DNA of 64,000 nt from Oscillospiraceae bacterium (GTDB lineage Bacteria > Bacillota > Clostridia > Oscillospirales > Ruminococcaceae). The translations under genes and the position numbers were made by a program. The DNA lies in NCBI GenBank assembly GCA_021201135.1, contig JAJQGT010000030.1:1-64000 (forward strand), written 5' to 3'. Below, one piece after another: positions 16,205 through 25,219 of the stretch. Position 1 is the first letter of the stretch; each line of letters starts with the position of its first letter. The notes under the pieces were generated by a model, which was not told the origin of the DNA, did not search any database, and was given only the letters and a program-made list of their open reading frames with translations.

Positions 16205-16885
16205 ATGCAAAAAAAGATACCCGAATACTCAGGCGTTTTAAGAAGTCATACACTCAGCGTGCCGGATGCAATTTACCAGTGTTCGGGAATAGTGATATTC
16301 GGCAAGCGAATCAAGTCGCTTGTCTTCTCGACGGACGTTGCAATCATCAACAATATCAATGCGGACGCCGTCATTGCGGTTTATCCGTTCACCCCTCAGC
16401 CGGTCATTTCTCAGGCGATAATAGAAGTCTCTAACGTCCCGGTGTTTGTCGGCGTCGGTGGCGGAGTTACCGGCGGTGAGCGCTCCGTAAGGCTTGCCGA
16501 GACCGCCGAAAATCAGGGAGCTTTTGCGGTCGTCGTGAATGCTCCGATTGACCCGCAGATTATCACTCAGATTAAGACAAAGATAGATATCCCCGTCGTG
16601 GCGACCATCGTCTCCGAAAAGCAGGACATCGACCGGCGCATTCAGGCGGGTGCCGACATCCTCAATGTTGCGGCATCGACGAAGACCCCGGAACTTGTCA
16701 GAATGATTCGGGAGAAATACCCCGACTTCCCGATTATCGCAACGGGCGGTCCGACGGACGAATCAATCTCCAAAACCATCGCGGCGGGAGCGAACGCAAT
16801 CACCTACACTCCGCCGTCGAACGGCGAGGTCTTTGCGGAATCCATGAGGAAATACCGCGAAAGATATAACACAGGAAACCAATAA
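16205..16885 (+). CDS. Beta/alpha-barrel protein of unknown substrate
   Basis: The 226-residue protein reads as a TIM barrel: repeating strands such as ADAVIAVYPF, VPVFVGVGGGV, AFAVVVNAP, IPVVATIV, ADILNVA and FPIIATGGPTDESI, the last resembling the phosphate-binding loop of NanE/thiamine-phosphate-synthase-like barrels. I do not recognise a named enzyme. It follows uvrC by 25 bases and precedes rsmD, so it is probably co-transcribed. ATG 16205 has AGAAAGGA upstream. Confidence 0.7.
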   Translation: MQKKIPEYSGVLRSHTLSVPDAIYQCSGIVIFGKRIKSLVFSTDVAIINNINADAVIAVYPFTPQPVISQAIIEVSNVPVFVGVGGGVTGGERSVRLAETAENQGAFAVVVNAPIDPQIITQIKTKIDIPVVATIVSEKQDIDRRIQAGADILNVAASTKTPELVRMIREKYPDFPIIATGGPTDESISKTIAAGANAITYTPPSNGEVFAESMRKYRERYNTGNQ

Positions 16886-16910
16886 ATAATACAGAAAGGC
16901 GGCTCCCAGT

Positions 16911-17486
16911 ATGAGAGTTATTACCGGCAGTCTGCGAGGAAGAAAGCTCAAAGCCCTCGAGGGCGAAGGGACAAGACCGACAACCGACAAAACAAAAGAA
17001 ACCATCTTTTCGATAATACAGTTTGACATCCCCTATACGAGGGTTCTTGACCTCTATGCGGGAAGCGGACAGCTCGGAATCGAGGCACTCAGTAGGGGTG
17101 CCAACAGCGCTGTATTCGTCGAGAAAGCAAGAGACGCGGTCGGAATCATCAAAGAGAACGTGAAAGCCTGCAATCTCGGTGACCAATCGAAGATTATCAA
17201 CACCGACGCAATTAACTACCTCAAGATGGCGGCGAGCGGGCACGAAAAATTCGACATAATCCTGATGGACCCGCCGTATGAGGAGGGCTTGATGGAAAAA
17301 TCGCTCGAGCTCTGCGAGGCTGTCATGAGCGAGAAGTGCATAGTCGTATGCGAGCACGAAGCAAGGCTTGTCCTCCCGGAAAAATTTGCGGGCTTGAAGC
17401 TCAGAAAGCGATACAGCTGTGGCAAGAAAACCGCTCTCAGCGTGTTCATAAAGGACAATGAGGAAGAAGGCGAAGCGGATGAGTGA
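16911..17486 (+). CDS. rsmD: 16S rRNA (guanine(966)-N2)-methyltransferase
   Basis: The 191-residue protein begins [13 protein letters not shown], shows the SAM-binding loop [20 protein letters not shown] and the catalytic DPPYEEG motif of N2-guanine methylases, as in RsmD. It modifies G966 of 16S rRNA. It overlaps coaD by 8 bases, the classic rsmD-coaD pairing. Confidence 0.93.
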   Translation: MRVITGSLRGRKLKALEGEGTRPTTDKTKETIFSIIQFDIPYTRVLDLYAGSGQLGIEALSRGANSAVFVEKARDAVGIIKENVKACNLGDQSKIINTDAINYLKMAASGHEKFDIILMDPPYEEGLMEKSLELCEAVMSEKCIVVCEHEARLVLPEKFAGLKLRKRYSCGKKTALSVFIKDNEEEGEADE

Positions 17487-18027
17487 ACTTGGTATGCCAA
17501 GAATTGCGGTCAGCAATCAGCGCATCGCTGTTTGTCCGGGAAGCTTTGACCCGGTGACGCTCGGGCACGTCGACATAATTCAGCGCGCCTCGGCGATATT
17601 CGACAAGGTTATCGTCCTCGTCTCAATCAACCCGACCAAGGAGCCGATGTTTTCACCCGAGGAACGGGTCGAGATGATAAAGACCGTCACGAAGAACCTC
17701 CCAAACGTCGAGGTCGAGACCTACGGCGGACTGCTTGCGGACTTCGTGAAAAGCAAAGGCGTGACGGCTATCGTCAAGGGACTCCGAGCCGTTTCCGACT
17801 TTGAATATGAGTTCCAGATGGCGCTCGCCAACAAGAAGCTCTGCCCCGAGGCGGAGACGATTTTCCTCGTAACCCGCTCGGAAAACATGTACTTAAGCTC
17901 AAGCGTAGTAAAACAGATTGCCTACTTCGGTGGGGACATCAGTGACTTCGTGCCGGCTGAAATAAAGGAAAGAATTGCCGCCAGACTCACGGGTCTTGGT
18001 CAGGAAACAATAAATGCGAAGGAGTAG
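17479..18027 (+). CDS. coaD: Phosphopantetheine adenylyltransferase
   Basis: The 182-residue enzyme catalyses the fourth step of coenzyme A synthesis, joining ATP to 4'-phosphopantetheine. The nucleotidyltransferase motif [16 protein letters not shown] and the C-terminal [11 protein letters not shown] loop (ISSTxVR-like) are clear. The start is taken at the ATG overlapping the rsmD stop (ATGAGTGA); the family core begins about 16 residues later, so an internal start at 17494 is possible. Confidence 0.93.
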   Translation: MSELGMPRIAVSNQRIAVCPGSFDPVTLGHVDIIQRASAIFDKVIVLVSINPTKEPMFSPEERVEMIKTVTKNLPNVEVETYGGLLADFVKSKGVTAIVKGLRAVSDFEYEFQMALANKKLCPEAETIFLVTRSENMYLSSSVVKQIAYFGGDISDFVPAEIKERIAARLTGLGQETINAKE

Positions 18028-18033
18028 AAACTA

Positions 18034-18516
18034 ATGACTATTGATGAAATCTTAGAGATGATGGATGAGGTGCTCGACAAGGCGGTAACAGTCCCCTTCT
18101 CGAACAAGAAGAGCATGGTTGACACCGACCAGCTTCGTGACTGCATCGACAACATCCGCTACAACCTCCCGACCGAAATCAGGAAGGCAAAAGAGATGGT
18201 CGCCGACCGTTCAAGCATCATTCAGGATGCCAACGAAAAGGCGGAGGAAATTATCAAGGACGCCGAGGAGAAGGCGAAGAAGATTGTCTCGGAGGAAGAG
18301 ATTGTCAAGCAGGCAAAAGCCGCCGCTCAGGACCTGACAGCTCAGTCGCACGCAATGGACCTCTCAATCAAGAAGGCTATGGTCGAGAAGCTTGACAATA
18401 TCCTTGGCGAGACCGAAAAGTCATTGAACAAGTCCCTTAACGAAATCAAGACCATGCGCGAGACCATCAAAAACGCCGGCAAACAGGTCGAGGCGAAAGA
18501 GGCTCAACAGCAGTAA
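18034..18516 (+). CDS. Coiled-coil protein of the V-ATPase subunit H-like type
   Basis: The 160-residue product is almost wholly helical and charged, with heptad-like stretches (DANEKAEEIIKDAEEKAKKIVSEEE) from residue 60 onward. Similar genes downstream of coaD in Clostridia are often labelled ATPase subunit H-like on the basis of this coiled coil. No catalytic motif is present. It is 6 bases after coaD and most likely in the same operon. The role is unknown, possibly structural or cell-division related. Confidence 0.7.
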   Translation: MTIDEILEMMDEVLDKAVTVPFSNKKSMVDTDQLRDCIDNIRYNLPTEIRKAKEMVADRSSIIQDANEKAEEIIKDAEEKAKKIVSEEEIVKQAKAAAQDLTAQSHAMDLSIKKAMVEKLDNILGETEKSLNKSLNEIKTMRETIKNAGKQVEAKEAQQQ

Positions 18517-18526
18517 ATTTTTGATT

Positions 18527-18615
18527 ACCCGGGCACTCAAAAACGATTGCGGGAATTTGTCCGCCACATGTGGACAGTTGCACTCCCAAGAAAGAATTTT
18601 TTTGAGTTTTCGGGT
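18527..18615. repeat. Nested inverted repeat between the coaD operon and lysC
   Basis: Arms at 18527-18543 (ACCCGGGCACTCAAAAA) and 18599-18615 (TTTTTGAGTTTTCGGGT) are complementary except for three central bases. They enclose a second palindrome, TGTCC (558-562) to GGACA (572-576) around CCACATGTGG. No T-run follows on the plus strand, so it is not an ordinary terminator for the upstream operon. Confidence 0.55.
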
Positions 18616-18624
18616 AAAAATCTG

Positions 18625-18653
18625 TTGACTATGGTCGCGCAAAATAATATAAT
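18625..18653 (+). promoter_or_regulatory. Promoter of the aspartate kinase gene
   Basis: TTGACT (18625-18630) and a perfect TATAAT (18648-18653) have 17-base spacing. Transcription should start near 18660, which rules out the ATG at 18657 and favours the GTG at 18726 as start. Confidence 0.75.
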
Positions 18654-18725
18654 GTTATGAGCCGTTTTATGCAAGGGCTTTGTTTCTTTGCGCCGGCATT
18701 CAATGACAGTAAGGGAGATTTCAGT

Positions 18726-20051
18726 GTGTCAACAAAAGTAGTCAAGTTCGGCGGAAGCTCATTGGCAGACGCCAACCAGTTTATAAAGGTAGCAAACATC
18801 ATTAAGGCGGACCCGGCAAGAAAATATGTCGTCCCCTCCGCTCCCGGCAAGAGAAATTCGAAGGACACGAAGGTCACCGACATGCTCTATGCCTGCTATG
18901 ACATGGCGACAAGAGGCGGAGACTTTGAGGGCATGTTCTCGTCTATCAAGAGCCGCTATAATGACATAATCGAAGGCTTGGGGCTCGATATGAGCCTTGA
19001 TGATGAGTTCGAGACTATCGAGCGCGGCTTCAAGGCAAGAGCCGGACGGGATTATGCCGCTTCAAGAGGTGAATACCTGAACGGCAAAATTCTGGCGAAG
19101 TACTTAGGCTTTGCGTTCGTCGATGCGGCGGATGTCATCTTCTTCGCGAACGATTCGAAGCTGAAGCTTGAGGAGACCTGCCATGCGGTCAAGGAAAGAC
19201 TCGACGAAGTCGGAAACGCAGTCATCCCCGGCTTTTACGGCTCGATGCCTAACGACACCATCAAGACGTTTTCACGAGGTGGTTCCGACATAACCGGCTC
19301 AATCGTTGCGGCGGCTATGGGCGTCGATTTGTATGAAAACTGGACGGACGTATCGGGCTTCCTCGTCTGCGACCCGAGAATCGTCCCCGACCCCGTTCCG
19401 ATAAAGACCATCACCTATCAGGAGCTCCGAGAGCTTTCCTACATGGGAGCCGGAGTTCTGCACGAGGGTGCTATATTCCCCGTCCGCAAGTCCTGCATTC
19501 CGATTAACATAAAGAACACCAACAAGCCCGACGACCCGGGCACCATGATTGTCGAGAACGACGGCGGAGATTCGAGCGAATATGTCATCACCGGTATCGC
19601 CGGTCACTGCGGCTTCGTCACCGTCACGATTGAAAAGGACATGATGAACTCTGAATTAGGATTCGGGCGCAAGGTTCTCGAAGTATTCGAGAACTACGGC
19701 ATCTCGTTCGAGCATATGCCTTCCGGAATCGACACGATGAGCATCGTCGTCCACAAGAGCGAGTACGAAGAGAAGGAAGAACAGATTATCCGTGCTCTTG
19801 AAAGAAGCGTCCACCCGGACAGAATCGACGTCGACAGAGATGTGGCGCTTGTGGCTGTCGTTGGTCGTGGTATGAGAAAACAGCGCGGTACTGCGGCAAG
19901 AATCTTTGCGGCTCTGGCTCACGCCAAGGTCAACGTCAAGATGATAGATCAGGGCTCGAGCGAGCTTAACATCATCGTCGGAATCTCGAATGAGGACTTC
20001 GAGACCTCCATCAAGTCTATCTACGATATTTTCGTAACCGAAAGGCTTTAA
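18726..20051 (+). CDS. lysC: Aspartate kinase
   Basis: The 441-residue monofunctional aspartokinase phosphorylates aspartate at the head of lysine, threonine and methionine synthesis. The kinase motif KFGGSSLADANQF opens the protein; FSRGGSDITGS and the WTDVSG region follow. Two ACT domains occupy the last 140 residues (FVTVTIEKDMMNSELGFGR, VAVVGRGMRKQRGTAARIF). The GTG start at 18726 is preceded by GGGAG and fits the promoter. Homoserine dehydrogenase and an ACT protein for the same pathway lie at 36354-38072. Confidence 0.93.
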   Translation: MSTKVVKFGGSSLADANQFIKVANIIKADPARKYVVPSAPGKRNSKDTKVTDMLYACYDMATRGGDFEGMFSSIKSRYNDIIEGLGLDMSLDDEFETIERGFKARAGRDYAASRGEYLNGKILAKYLGFAFVDAADVIFFANDSKLKLEETCHAVKERLDEVGNAVIPGFYGSMPNDTIKTFSRGGSDITGSIVAAAMGVDLYENWTDVSGFLVCDPRIVPDPVPIKTITYQELRELSYMGAGVLHEGAIFPVRKSCIPINIKNTNKPDDPGTMIVENDGGDSSEYVITGIAGHCGFVTVTIEKDMMNSELGFGRKVLEVFENYGISFEHMPSGIDTMSIVVHKSEYEEKEEQIIRALERSVHPDRIDVDRDVALVAVVGRGMRKQRGTAARIFAALAHAKVNVKMIDQGSSELNIIVGISNEDFETSIKSIYDIFVTERL

Positions 20052-20130
20052 GCATAACCGAAAGAAGGCGAATGCAACGAAAACCAAGTTAAATCGAATA
20101 ACGGCAGTTTTCGCCGCCTGCCTGATTATA

Positions 20131-21135
20131 ATGTCGCTCTTCGGCGGCTGTTCAAAGGTCAAGGAGAATAACGAGCTTACGACGGAAGACGTGTCCGAAG
20201 AGGTGACGACGGTCGCCGACCCCGAGGACACCGTCCCGATTTCGGGAGCGCCGCACGACGGAAGCTTCTACGGAAGCTTTCTTACGATGGTTCTTCAATA
20301 TGAAGGTGCCGACAGCTATCCGAAGGCATACGTCATGCACTCCTATTCCGAGATTGAGGAATATTACTACGAGACCGAGAAGAGCTATTCCTTTGGTGCT
20401 CGGTTTACGATTACGATGGCTTCGTTCACCGACGACTTTTTCGAGGACAACGACGTTATGATTGTCGTAATAAGCGAGCCGTCGGTATATGTCAGTCATT
20501 CGGTTGACGGGATGGAGCTTTTCGAGGACGGCTCGTTTGTTATCAGCATCACACGGCACATCCCCGAGAATGCACCCACAAGCGACGGGACGATTTATCA
20601 CCTTGTATTCACCGCTCCGAAGGGTGGATTCGACGACATCGACACCGACAACGTGGCGCTTGAAATAACCGAGCTCATCGACGACAGCGGCGGTGGAGCC
20701 TACGACTCGGAAAGATTCACCTACGTTTACCCCGAGTACTGGGCTTTCACCTTCAAGACCCCGGCTCTCGTCGAAGACGTCACGACACACGTCGATACGC
20801 TCGAGACCTATGAGGAAATGCTCGGCTTTTACGAGACCTACAAGGGCGATTTCGACCTTGACACGCTGTTTGTGAAGTACTTCGGCGCTGTTTTCGACAG
20901 AGAAATGTTCGAGGAGTATGTGCTTCTCGTCATGGTTCTCCCCTATGACAAGACGCTTGCAAAGCCAGAGGTCACCGATTTGTTCATCTATAACTACCAG
21001 ATTTTCGTTACCATCGACAATCTGAGCTACGGCTTCGACGAGGAAAACGAGCAATGGTATCTTCTGGCGGTCGCAGTCGACAGGAGCAGTCTTGAGAACG
21101 TGAATCTTGAGGCGATTAATATCGGGGCAGATTAA
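20131..21135 (+). CDS. Putative lipoprotein with a probable frameshift in its signal peptide
   Basis: The open frame gives a 334-residue acidic extracytoplasmic protein of unknown function with many Asp, Glu and aromatic residues. Read upstream of 20131 the same frame gives a perfect lipoprotein signal (KLNRITAVFAACLIIMSLFGGCSK) but no ATG, GTG or TTG. An ATG at 20072 is present one frame away; adding one A to the A-run at 20079-20083 would join it as MQRKT plus the signal. The annotated start at 20131 would therefore lose half the signal peptide. The gene follows lysC by about 20 bases. Confidence 0.65.
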   Translation: MSLFGGCSKVKENNELTTEDVSEEVTTVADPEDTVPISGAPHDGSFYGSFLTMVLQYEGADSYPKAYVMHSYSEIEEYYYETEKSYSFGARFTITMASFTDDFFEDNDVMIVVISEPSVYVSHSVDGMELFEDGSFVISITRHIPENAPTSDGTIYHLVFTAPKGGFDDIDTDNVALEITELIDDSGGGAYDSERFTYVYPEYWAFTFKTPALVEDVTTHVDTLETYEEMLGFYETYKGDFDLDTLFVKYFGAVFDREMFEEYVLLVMVLPYDKTLAKPEVTDLFIYNYQIFVTIDNLSYGFDEENEQWYLLAVAVDRSSLENVNLEAINIGAD

Positions 21136-21190
21136 CCCCTCCACCACCGCCTACGGCGGCGGTCCCCCTCCCCTTTCAGGGGAGGCTTTT
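21136..21190 (+). repeat. Dispersed palindromic repeat, copy 1 (CACC type)
   Basis: CCCCTCCACC, a small GC palindrome (CCGCCTACGGCGG) and CCTCCCC-TTTCA-GGGGAGGC followed by TTTT. It starts directly after the stop codon and may act as terminator. Confidence 0.85.
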
Positions 21191-21230
21191 ACTGCTCACA
21201 TACAACGTCTCAATAATCTCAAAAAAGTAC

Positions 21231-21259
21231 TTGCATTTTCTGTAGCGTTGTGCTATAAT
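21231..21259 (+). promoter_or_regulatory. Promoter of rpmE
   Basis: TTGCAT (21231-21236) and TATAAT (21254-21259) are 17 bases apart, leaving a 5' leader of about 105 bases before rpmE. Confidence 0.7.
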
Positions 21260-21315
21260 ATTTACCGTGAAAAACTGCGTTGCGGTTTATAATGTCAATT
21301 CCATAGTACTACTGT

Positions 21316-21355
21316 CTGAACTTAGGAAGATGGGCTACTATGTTTATAAGTTCAG
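21316..21355 (+). promoter_or_regulatory. Hairpin leader upstream of rpmE
   Basis: CTGAACTTA (21316-21324) pairs perfectly with TAAGTTCAG (21347-21355), closing a stem directly against the AAAGGAGG ribosome site of rpmE. Ribosomal-protein leaders for L31 are known in several phyla, so an autoregulatory L31 site is a reasonable inference. Confidence 0.5.
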
Positions 21356-21370
21356 AAAGGAGGAAATCTC

Positions 21371-21586
21371 ATGGCTAAGGAAGGAATTCATCCCGATTAT
21401 CAGCAAACAACCATCACATGTGCCTGCGGAAACGTAATCCACACCGGTTCCACCAAGAAGGACATCAAGGTTGAAATTTGCTCAAAGTGCCATCCGTTCT
21501 TCACCGGCAAGCAGAAGCTTGTAGATACCGGCGGACGTGTTGATCGCTTCAACAAGCGTTATGGTCTTAACAAGGACAACAAGTAA
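21371..21586 (+). CDS. rpmE: 50S ribosomal protein L31, zinc-binding form
   Basis: The 71-residue protein starts [20 protein letters not shown], has CxC and CSKC (the zinc-coordinating C+ set) and ends with [12 protein letters not shown], as in L31. Being the C+ form it is the zinc-replete paralogue. A strong AAAGGAGG site precedes the ATG, in a leader with a stable hairpin. Confidence 0.96.
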   Translation: MAKEGIHPDYQQTTITCACGNVIHTGSTKKDIKVEICSKCHPFFTGKQKLVDTGGRVDRFNKRYGLNKDNK

Positions 21587-21664
21587 TTTCGTTTGAAGAT
21601 GCACAATTAGCGGCAGCCGTTCCCGGCTTGCCGCTTTGTTCATTTCAAAGTCAGGGTGATTTAT

Positions 21665-22285
21665 GTGAGCTATAAAACGATTCGTAAACCTGCCACGGAC
21701 AGCATAACCATCGAAAAATCAGAATTTATAGGCGCTATATCCCCTGTCAGGACGGATGAAGAGGCGGTCGCGTTTATCGAGAAGGTTCGCTCGGAGAATC
21801 GAAAAGCCCGGCACAACTGCTATGCCTATGTACTGCGGGACGGATTCATCTCGAGATACTCTGACGACGGCGAGCCTCAGGGAACTGCTGGATTGCCGAT
21901 TTTGGATGTCATCCAGAAAACGGGGCTCACTGACGTTTGCATCGTCGTGACGAGATATTTCGGAGGAATACTCCTCGGCAAAGGCGGGCTCACGAGAGCC
22001 TATTCGAATACGGCTTCGCTGGCGGTCGGGGCTTCCGAAATCGTCGAGATGCTGTCGGGATATTACCTGACGATTGAAAGCGACTATTCGTGGTATGAAA
22101 GAATCATCCGGTGCTTGGGAGAACAGGGCTCCCGGGTTGACAATACCGAATTTGCGGAAAACGTGAAGATTACCGCCGCTATCAAAGCGGAGGCATGCGA
22201 CAGGCTGGTGGAAGCGCTCGTTGACCTCACAAACGGCAACGTGAACATTGTCAAATCTGACGAAACCACGATTGATTTTTCCTGA
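21665..22285 (+). CDS. yigZ: YigZ/IMPACT family protein
   Basis: The 206-residue protein has the IMPACT domain signature: NCYAYVLR, YSDDGEPQGTAGLPIL and VVTRYFGGILLGKGGLTRAYS. The family is conserved and its proposed link is to translation regulation; its biochemical role is not settled. The GTG at 21665 is preferred because AGGGTG stands 6 bases upstream; a GTG at 21656 is also in frame but too close to it. Confidence 0.9.
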   Translation: MSYKTIRKPATDSITIEKSEFIGAISPVRTDEEAVAFIEKVRSENRKARHNCYAYVLRDGFISRYSDDGEPQGTAGLPILDVIQKTGLTDVCIVVTRYFGGILLGKGGLTRAYSNTASLAVGASEIVEMLSGYYLTIESDYSWYERIIRCLGEQGSRVDNTEFAENVKITAAIKAEACDRLVEALVDLTNGNVNIVKSDETTIDFS

Positions 22286-22299
22286 TAATTTGTAATATC

Positions 22300-22345
22300 T
22301 CACGAATTTTCACTTTTGTTCGGAACAAATGAAGGAGATTCGTGA
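22300..22345. repeat. Inverted repeat between yigZ and dgt
   Basis: TCACGAAT (22300-22307) pairs with ATTCGTGA (22338-22345), and inside it TTTGTTC/GGAACAAA forms a second stem. There is no clear T-run on either side, so it may be an operator or RNA leader rather than a terminator. The dgt start lies 48 bases downstream. Confidence 0.45.
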
Positions 22346-22392
22346 TTTTATTTGTATAAGTATATAGAGAAACTATCGAAGGAGGGATATGT

Positions 22393-23391
22393 GTGAGCGA
22401 TGCTCGTATTTATACTGAAATGATTGAGGAGAAAGCTCTCTGCGAATATGCTTCGAAATCGAAGGATTCGAAGGGCAGACAGGTGTACCTCAAGCCCGAC
22501 CCGCTTCGGACATGCTACCAGAGGGACAGAGACAGGATTATCCACTGCAACGCCTTCTCAAGGCTCAAGCAGAAGACGCAGGTCTTCCTGAACCCGACCG
22601 GCGACCACTACAGAACCCGGCTCACGCACACCCTCGAAGTGAGCCAGATTGCGAGGACGATTGCCCGGGCTATGCGGCTCAACGAAGACCTGACCGAGGC
22701 GATTGCACTCGGGCACGACCTCGGGCACACTCCCTTCGGGCATGCCGGCGAGGCGGTTCTCAATGAGCTCTCCCCCAAGGGCTTCAAGCATTATCAGCAG
22801 AGCCTCAGGGTAGTTGATGTTCTTGAAAAAGGCGGCAAAGGGCTGAACCTTACATATGAAGTCAGAGACGGAATTCTGAAGCACACAAACGAGATTGCCG
22901 AAACAAGAGAGGGCTATGTCGTGCGCCTTGCGGACGTCATCGCCTATATAAACCACGACATCGAGGACGCCATCAGAGCCGGAGTTCTCCGGAACGAAGA
23001 CCTGCCGCAGGAAGCGGTCGAAGTCCTTGGCGACACGAAATCGAAGAGAATCACGACCCTTGTGTCTAACTTAGTCAAGAATGGCGCCGAGAACATCCAC
23101 TTTGACGAGGACGTCGGGAACGCCGAAAACATTCTCCACAGGTTCATGTATGAGCAGGTCTACACGAATCCCCTCTGCAAATCGGAGGAGAAGAAAGCAA
23201 GGGTTATGCTCGAGAAGCTGTATAAATACTTCCTTGAGGACCCGAAGCGGCTTCCGCCGGACTATATTGCACTTGCGGACAGATTCGATGCCGACACTGT
23301 GGTCTGCGACTATATTGCCGGAATGACCGACAAGTTCTGCATCAACCTCTTCATGGATTTGTATGTCCCGAAGAGCTGGAGCGTTTGCTAA
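22393..23391 (+). CDS. dgt: Deoxyguanosinetriphosphate triphosphohydrolase-like protein
   Basis: The 332-residue HD-domain enzyme hydrolyses dNTPs to deoxynucleosides and triphosphate. The HD motif is seen in RTRLTHTLEVSQIARTIA and LGHDLGHTPFGHAGE, with RDRDRIIHCNAFSRLKQKTQVF ahead of it. Its place just before dnaG and rpoD is the normal Clostridia arrangement. The GTG at 22393 is preceded by GAAGGAGGG. Confidence 0.92.
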   Translation: MSDARIYTEMIEEKALCEYASKSKDSKGRQVYLKPDPLRTCYQRDRDRIIHCNAFSRLKQKTQVFLNPTGDHYRTRLTHTLEVSQIARTIARAMRLNEDLTEAIALGHDLGHTPFGHAGEAVLNELSPKGFKHYQQSLRVVDVLEKGGKGLNLTYEVRDGILKHTNEIAETREGYVVRLADVIAYINHDIEDAIRAGVLRNEDLPQEAVEVLGDTKSKRITTLVSNLVKNGAENIHFDEDVGNAENILHRFMYEQVYTNPLCKSEEKKARVMLEKLYKYFLEDPKRLPPDYIALADRFDADTVVCDYIAGMTDKFCINLFMDLYVPKSWSVC

Positions 23392-23431
23392 TATAATTTT
23401 AGTCCTATAGCTATGCGAAGGAGGGAGAATA

Positions 23432-25198
23432 ATGCCGCGGTTTTCGGACGATTTTTTGGAGCGGGTCAAGGATGCGAACAGGATTGAGGACGTTGCGCGG
23501 CAGTACGTCACCCTCAAGCGTGCAGGGCGGCTGTATAAATGCAACTGCCCGTTCCACTCGGAAAAGACCCCGTCATGCGTCATCTACCCCGACAACGGGA
23601 GCTTCTATTGCTTCGGTTGCGGCGCAGGCGGCTCGGTCATCACATTTATAAGCAAGATTGAAAACCTCGACTTTGCGGAGTCGGTGAAGTTTTTGGCGGA
23701 ACGCGCCGGAATCCCGATTCCCGAAAGCGGCTACGAAGACCCGAGGGTGGAATCGAAAAAACGGCTCCTGCAGATGAACAAGGACGCCGCGAAGTTCTTT
23801 TACTCGAATCTTAAGACCCCCGACGGCAAGGCGGGGCTTGAATATCTCATCCGGAAGCGACGATTGCGACCCGAGACGATAAAGAGCTTCGGGCTGGGAG
23901 TTGCCGTGAACCGGTGGACAAGCCTTACGAACCACATGCTGTCGCTCGGGTACACCGAGGACGAGCTTCTTGCAGGCTCGCTCATCAGCAAGAAAAACGG
24001 CAGATGCTTCGACTTCTTCGTGAATCGGGTAATGTTCCCTATCTTTGATTTGCGTGGAAACGTTGTTGCGTTCTCGGGAAGGACGTTAGACCCGAACCCG
24101 CAGGGCATGAAGTATCTGAACTCGAGGGGCACTCCTGTTTATGAGAAGAGCCGGACGCTCTTTGCCATGAACTTTGCGAAAAACACGGCGGCGAAGTCAA
24201 AACGGCTTATCCTCTGCGAGGGTAACCTTGACGTCATCACCCTTCATCAGGCGGGATTCACCGAAGCCGTCGCCACATGCGGCACTGCTATCACGTCTGA
24301 GCACGCCCGGCTTATGGCACAGTATTGCGACGAGGTCTATATCTGCTACGATGCCGACGCCGCAGGGCAAAAAGCGACCTCGGCGGTGATAAGCCTTCTC
24401 TCGGCGGCGGGGCTCAAATCGAAGGTCGTCCGGATTTCCGGCGACGGAGTCAAGGACGTCGACGACTACATAAATAAGCTCGGTGCGGACAGGTTCCGAC
24501 TGCTTCTCAGCGGCTCGGAAGGCTCGGTTGAGTTCGAGCTTGCGAAGTGCAAGCAGGGGCTCGATGTCGATACCGACATGGGCAAGGTCGAATATCTCAA
24601 GCGAACGGTTGCGGTTCTTGCGGGAATCGAGAGCCAGGTCCAGAGGGACGTGTATATTTCGAGAGTAGCTATTGAAAACGACGTTGCGAAAGATTCTCTC
24701 ACAGCAGAGGTCAACGCCTACTTGAGAAAGCAGGTCAGGGAGTCCAAAAAGCGCGAAGACAGGGAGCTTATGCGAACGGTCAGCGGCTCTCGGACAGCCA
24801 ACCCGAACAGAACTCTTACAAAGCGTGAGAAAGCCGAAGAAGGAATCATCGCCTACACTCTTGATCACCACGAGAAGCAGGGCGAGATATTCGGAAGCCT
24901 TAAAGCCGAGCGATTTTCGTACGAATTTCTTAAAAAAGCATATGAAGCCCTTAAAAATTGCTATGAAAAGGGCGGATATGCAACTATTACAACACTTGAA
25001 AACGAATTTTACGGCGAGGATATGGACAAAATAAGCCATATTTTAGTTCAATCTAAAGATATTACGATTGACGAAAAAACCCTTGCGGACTATATTGGGA
25101 TTCTTAACAGCGAAAGTGAAGCTTCCGAAGACGCTTCGAAAATGTCGGACGACGATTTGCTCGCCTACACCTCGAAGCTCCGTCGGGAGAAGAATTGA
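23432..25198 (+). CDS. dnaG: DNA primase
   Basis: The 588-residue primase makes RNA primers at the replication fork. The CHC2 zinc ribbon is at residues 35-65 (CPFHSEKTPSC, YCFGCGAGG). The RNA-polymerase core follows, and the TOPRIM domain is at about 260-340 (LILCEGNLDVITLHQAGF, YDADAAGQKA). The C-terminal 130 residues are the helicase-binding part. It precedes rpoD by 21 bases. ATG 23432 has GAAGGAGGG upstream. Confidence 0.97.
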   Translation: MPRFSDDFLERVKDANRIEDVARQYVTLKRAGRLYKCNCPFHSEKTPSCVIYPDNGSFYCFGCGAGGSVITFISKIENLDFAESVKFLAERAGIPIPESGYEDPRVESKKRLLQMNKDAAKFFYSNLKTPDGKAGLEYLIRKRRLRPETIKSFGLGVAVNRWTSLTNHMLSLGYTEDELLAGSLISKKNGRCFDFFVNRVMFPIFDLRGNVVAFSGRTLDPNPQGMKYLNSRGTPVYEKSRTLFAMNFAKNTAAKSKRLILCEGNLDVITLHQAGFTEAVATCGTAITSEHARLMAQYCDEVYICYDADAAGQKATSAVISLLSAAGLKSKVVRISGDGVKDVDDYINKLGADRFRLLLSGSEGSVEFELAKCKQGLDVDTDMGKVEYLKRTVAVLAGIESQVQRDVYISRVAIENDVAKDSLTAEVNAYLRKQVRESKKREDRELMRTVSGSRTANPNRTLTKREKAEEGIIAYTLDHHEKQGEIFGSLKAERFSYEFLKKAYEALKNCYEKGGYATITTLENEFYGEDMDKISHILVQSKDITIDEKTLADYIGILNSESEASEDASKMSDDDLLAYTSKLRREKN

Positions 25199-25219
25199 CA
25201 TAATTTGGAGGAATAAATC

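Noticed and set aside
20131-20160. ATG 20131 as a true start of the lipoprotein
   Set aside because: It lies in the middle of a signal peptide hydrophobic core and has no ribosome site; a frameshift upstream explains the sequence better, though it is kept as the conservative boundary.
20152-21147. Open frame of 331 codons on the minus strand opposite the lipoprotein gene
   Set aside because: Shadow frame; low-complexity Val/Asp composition, no start signal, and it would run through repeat copy 1.
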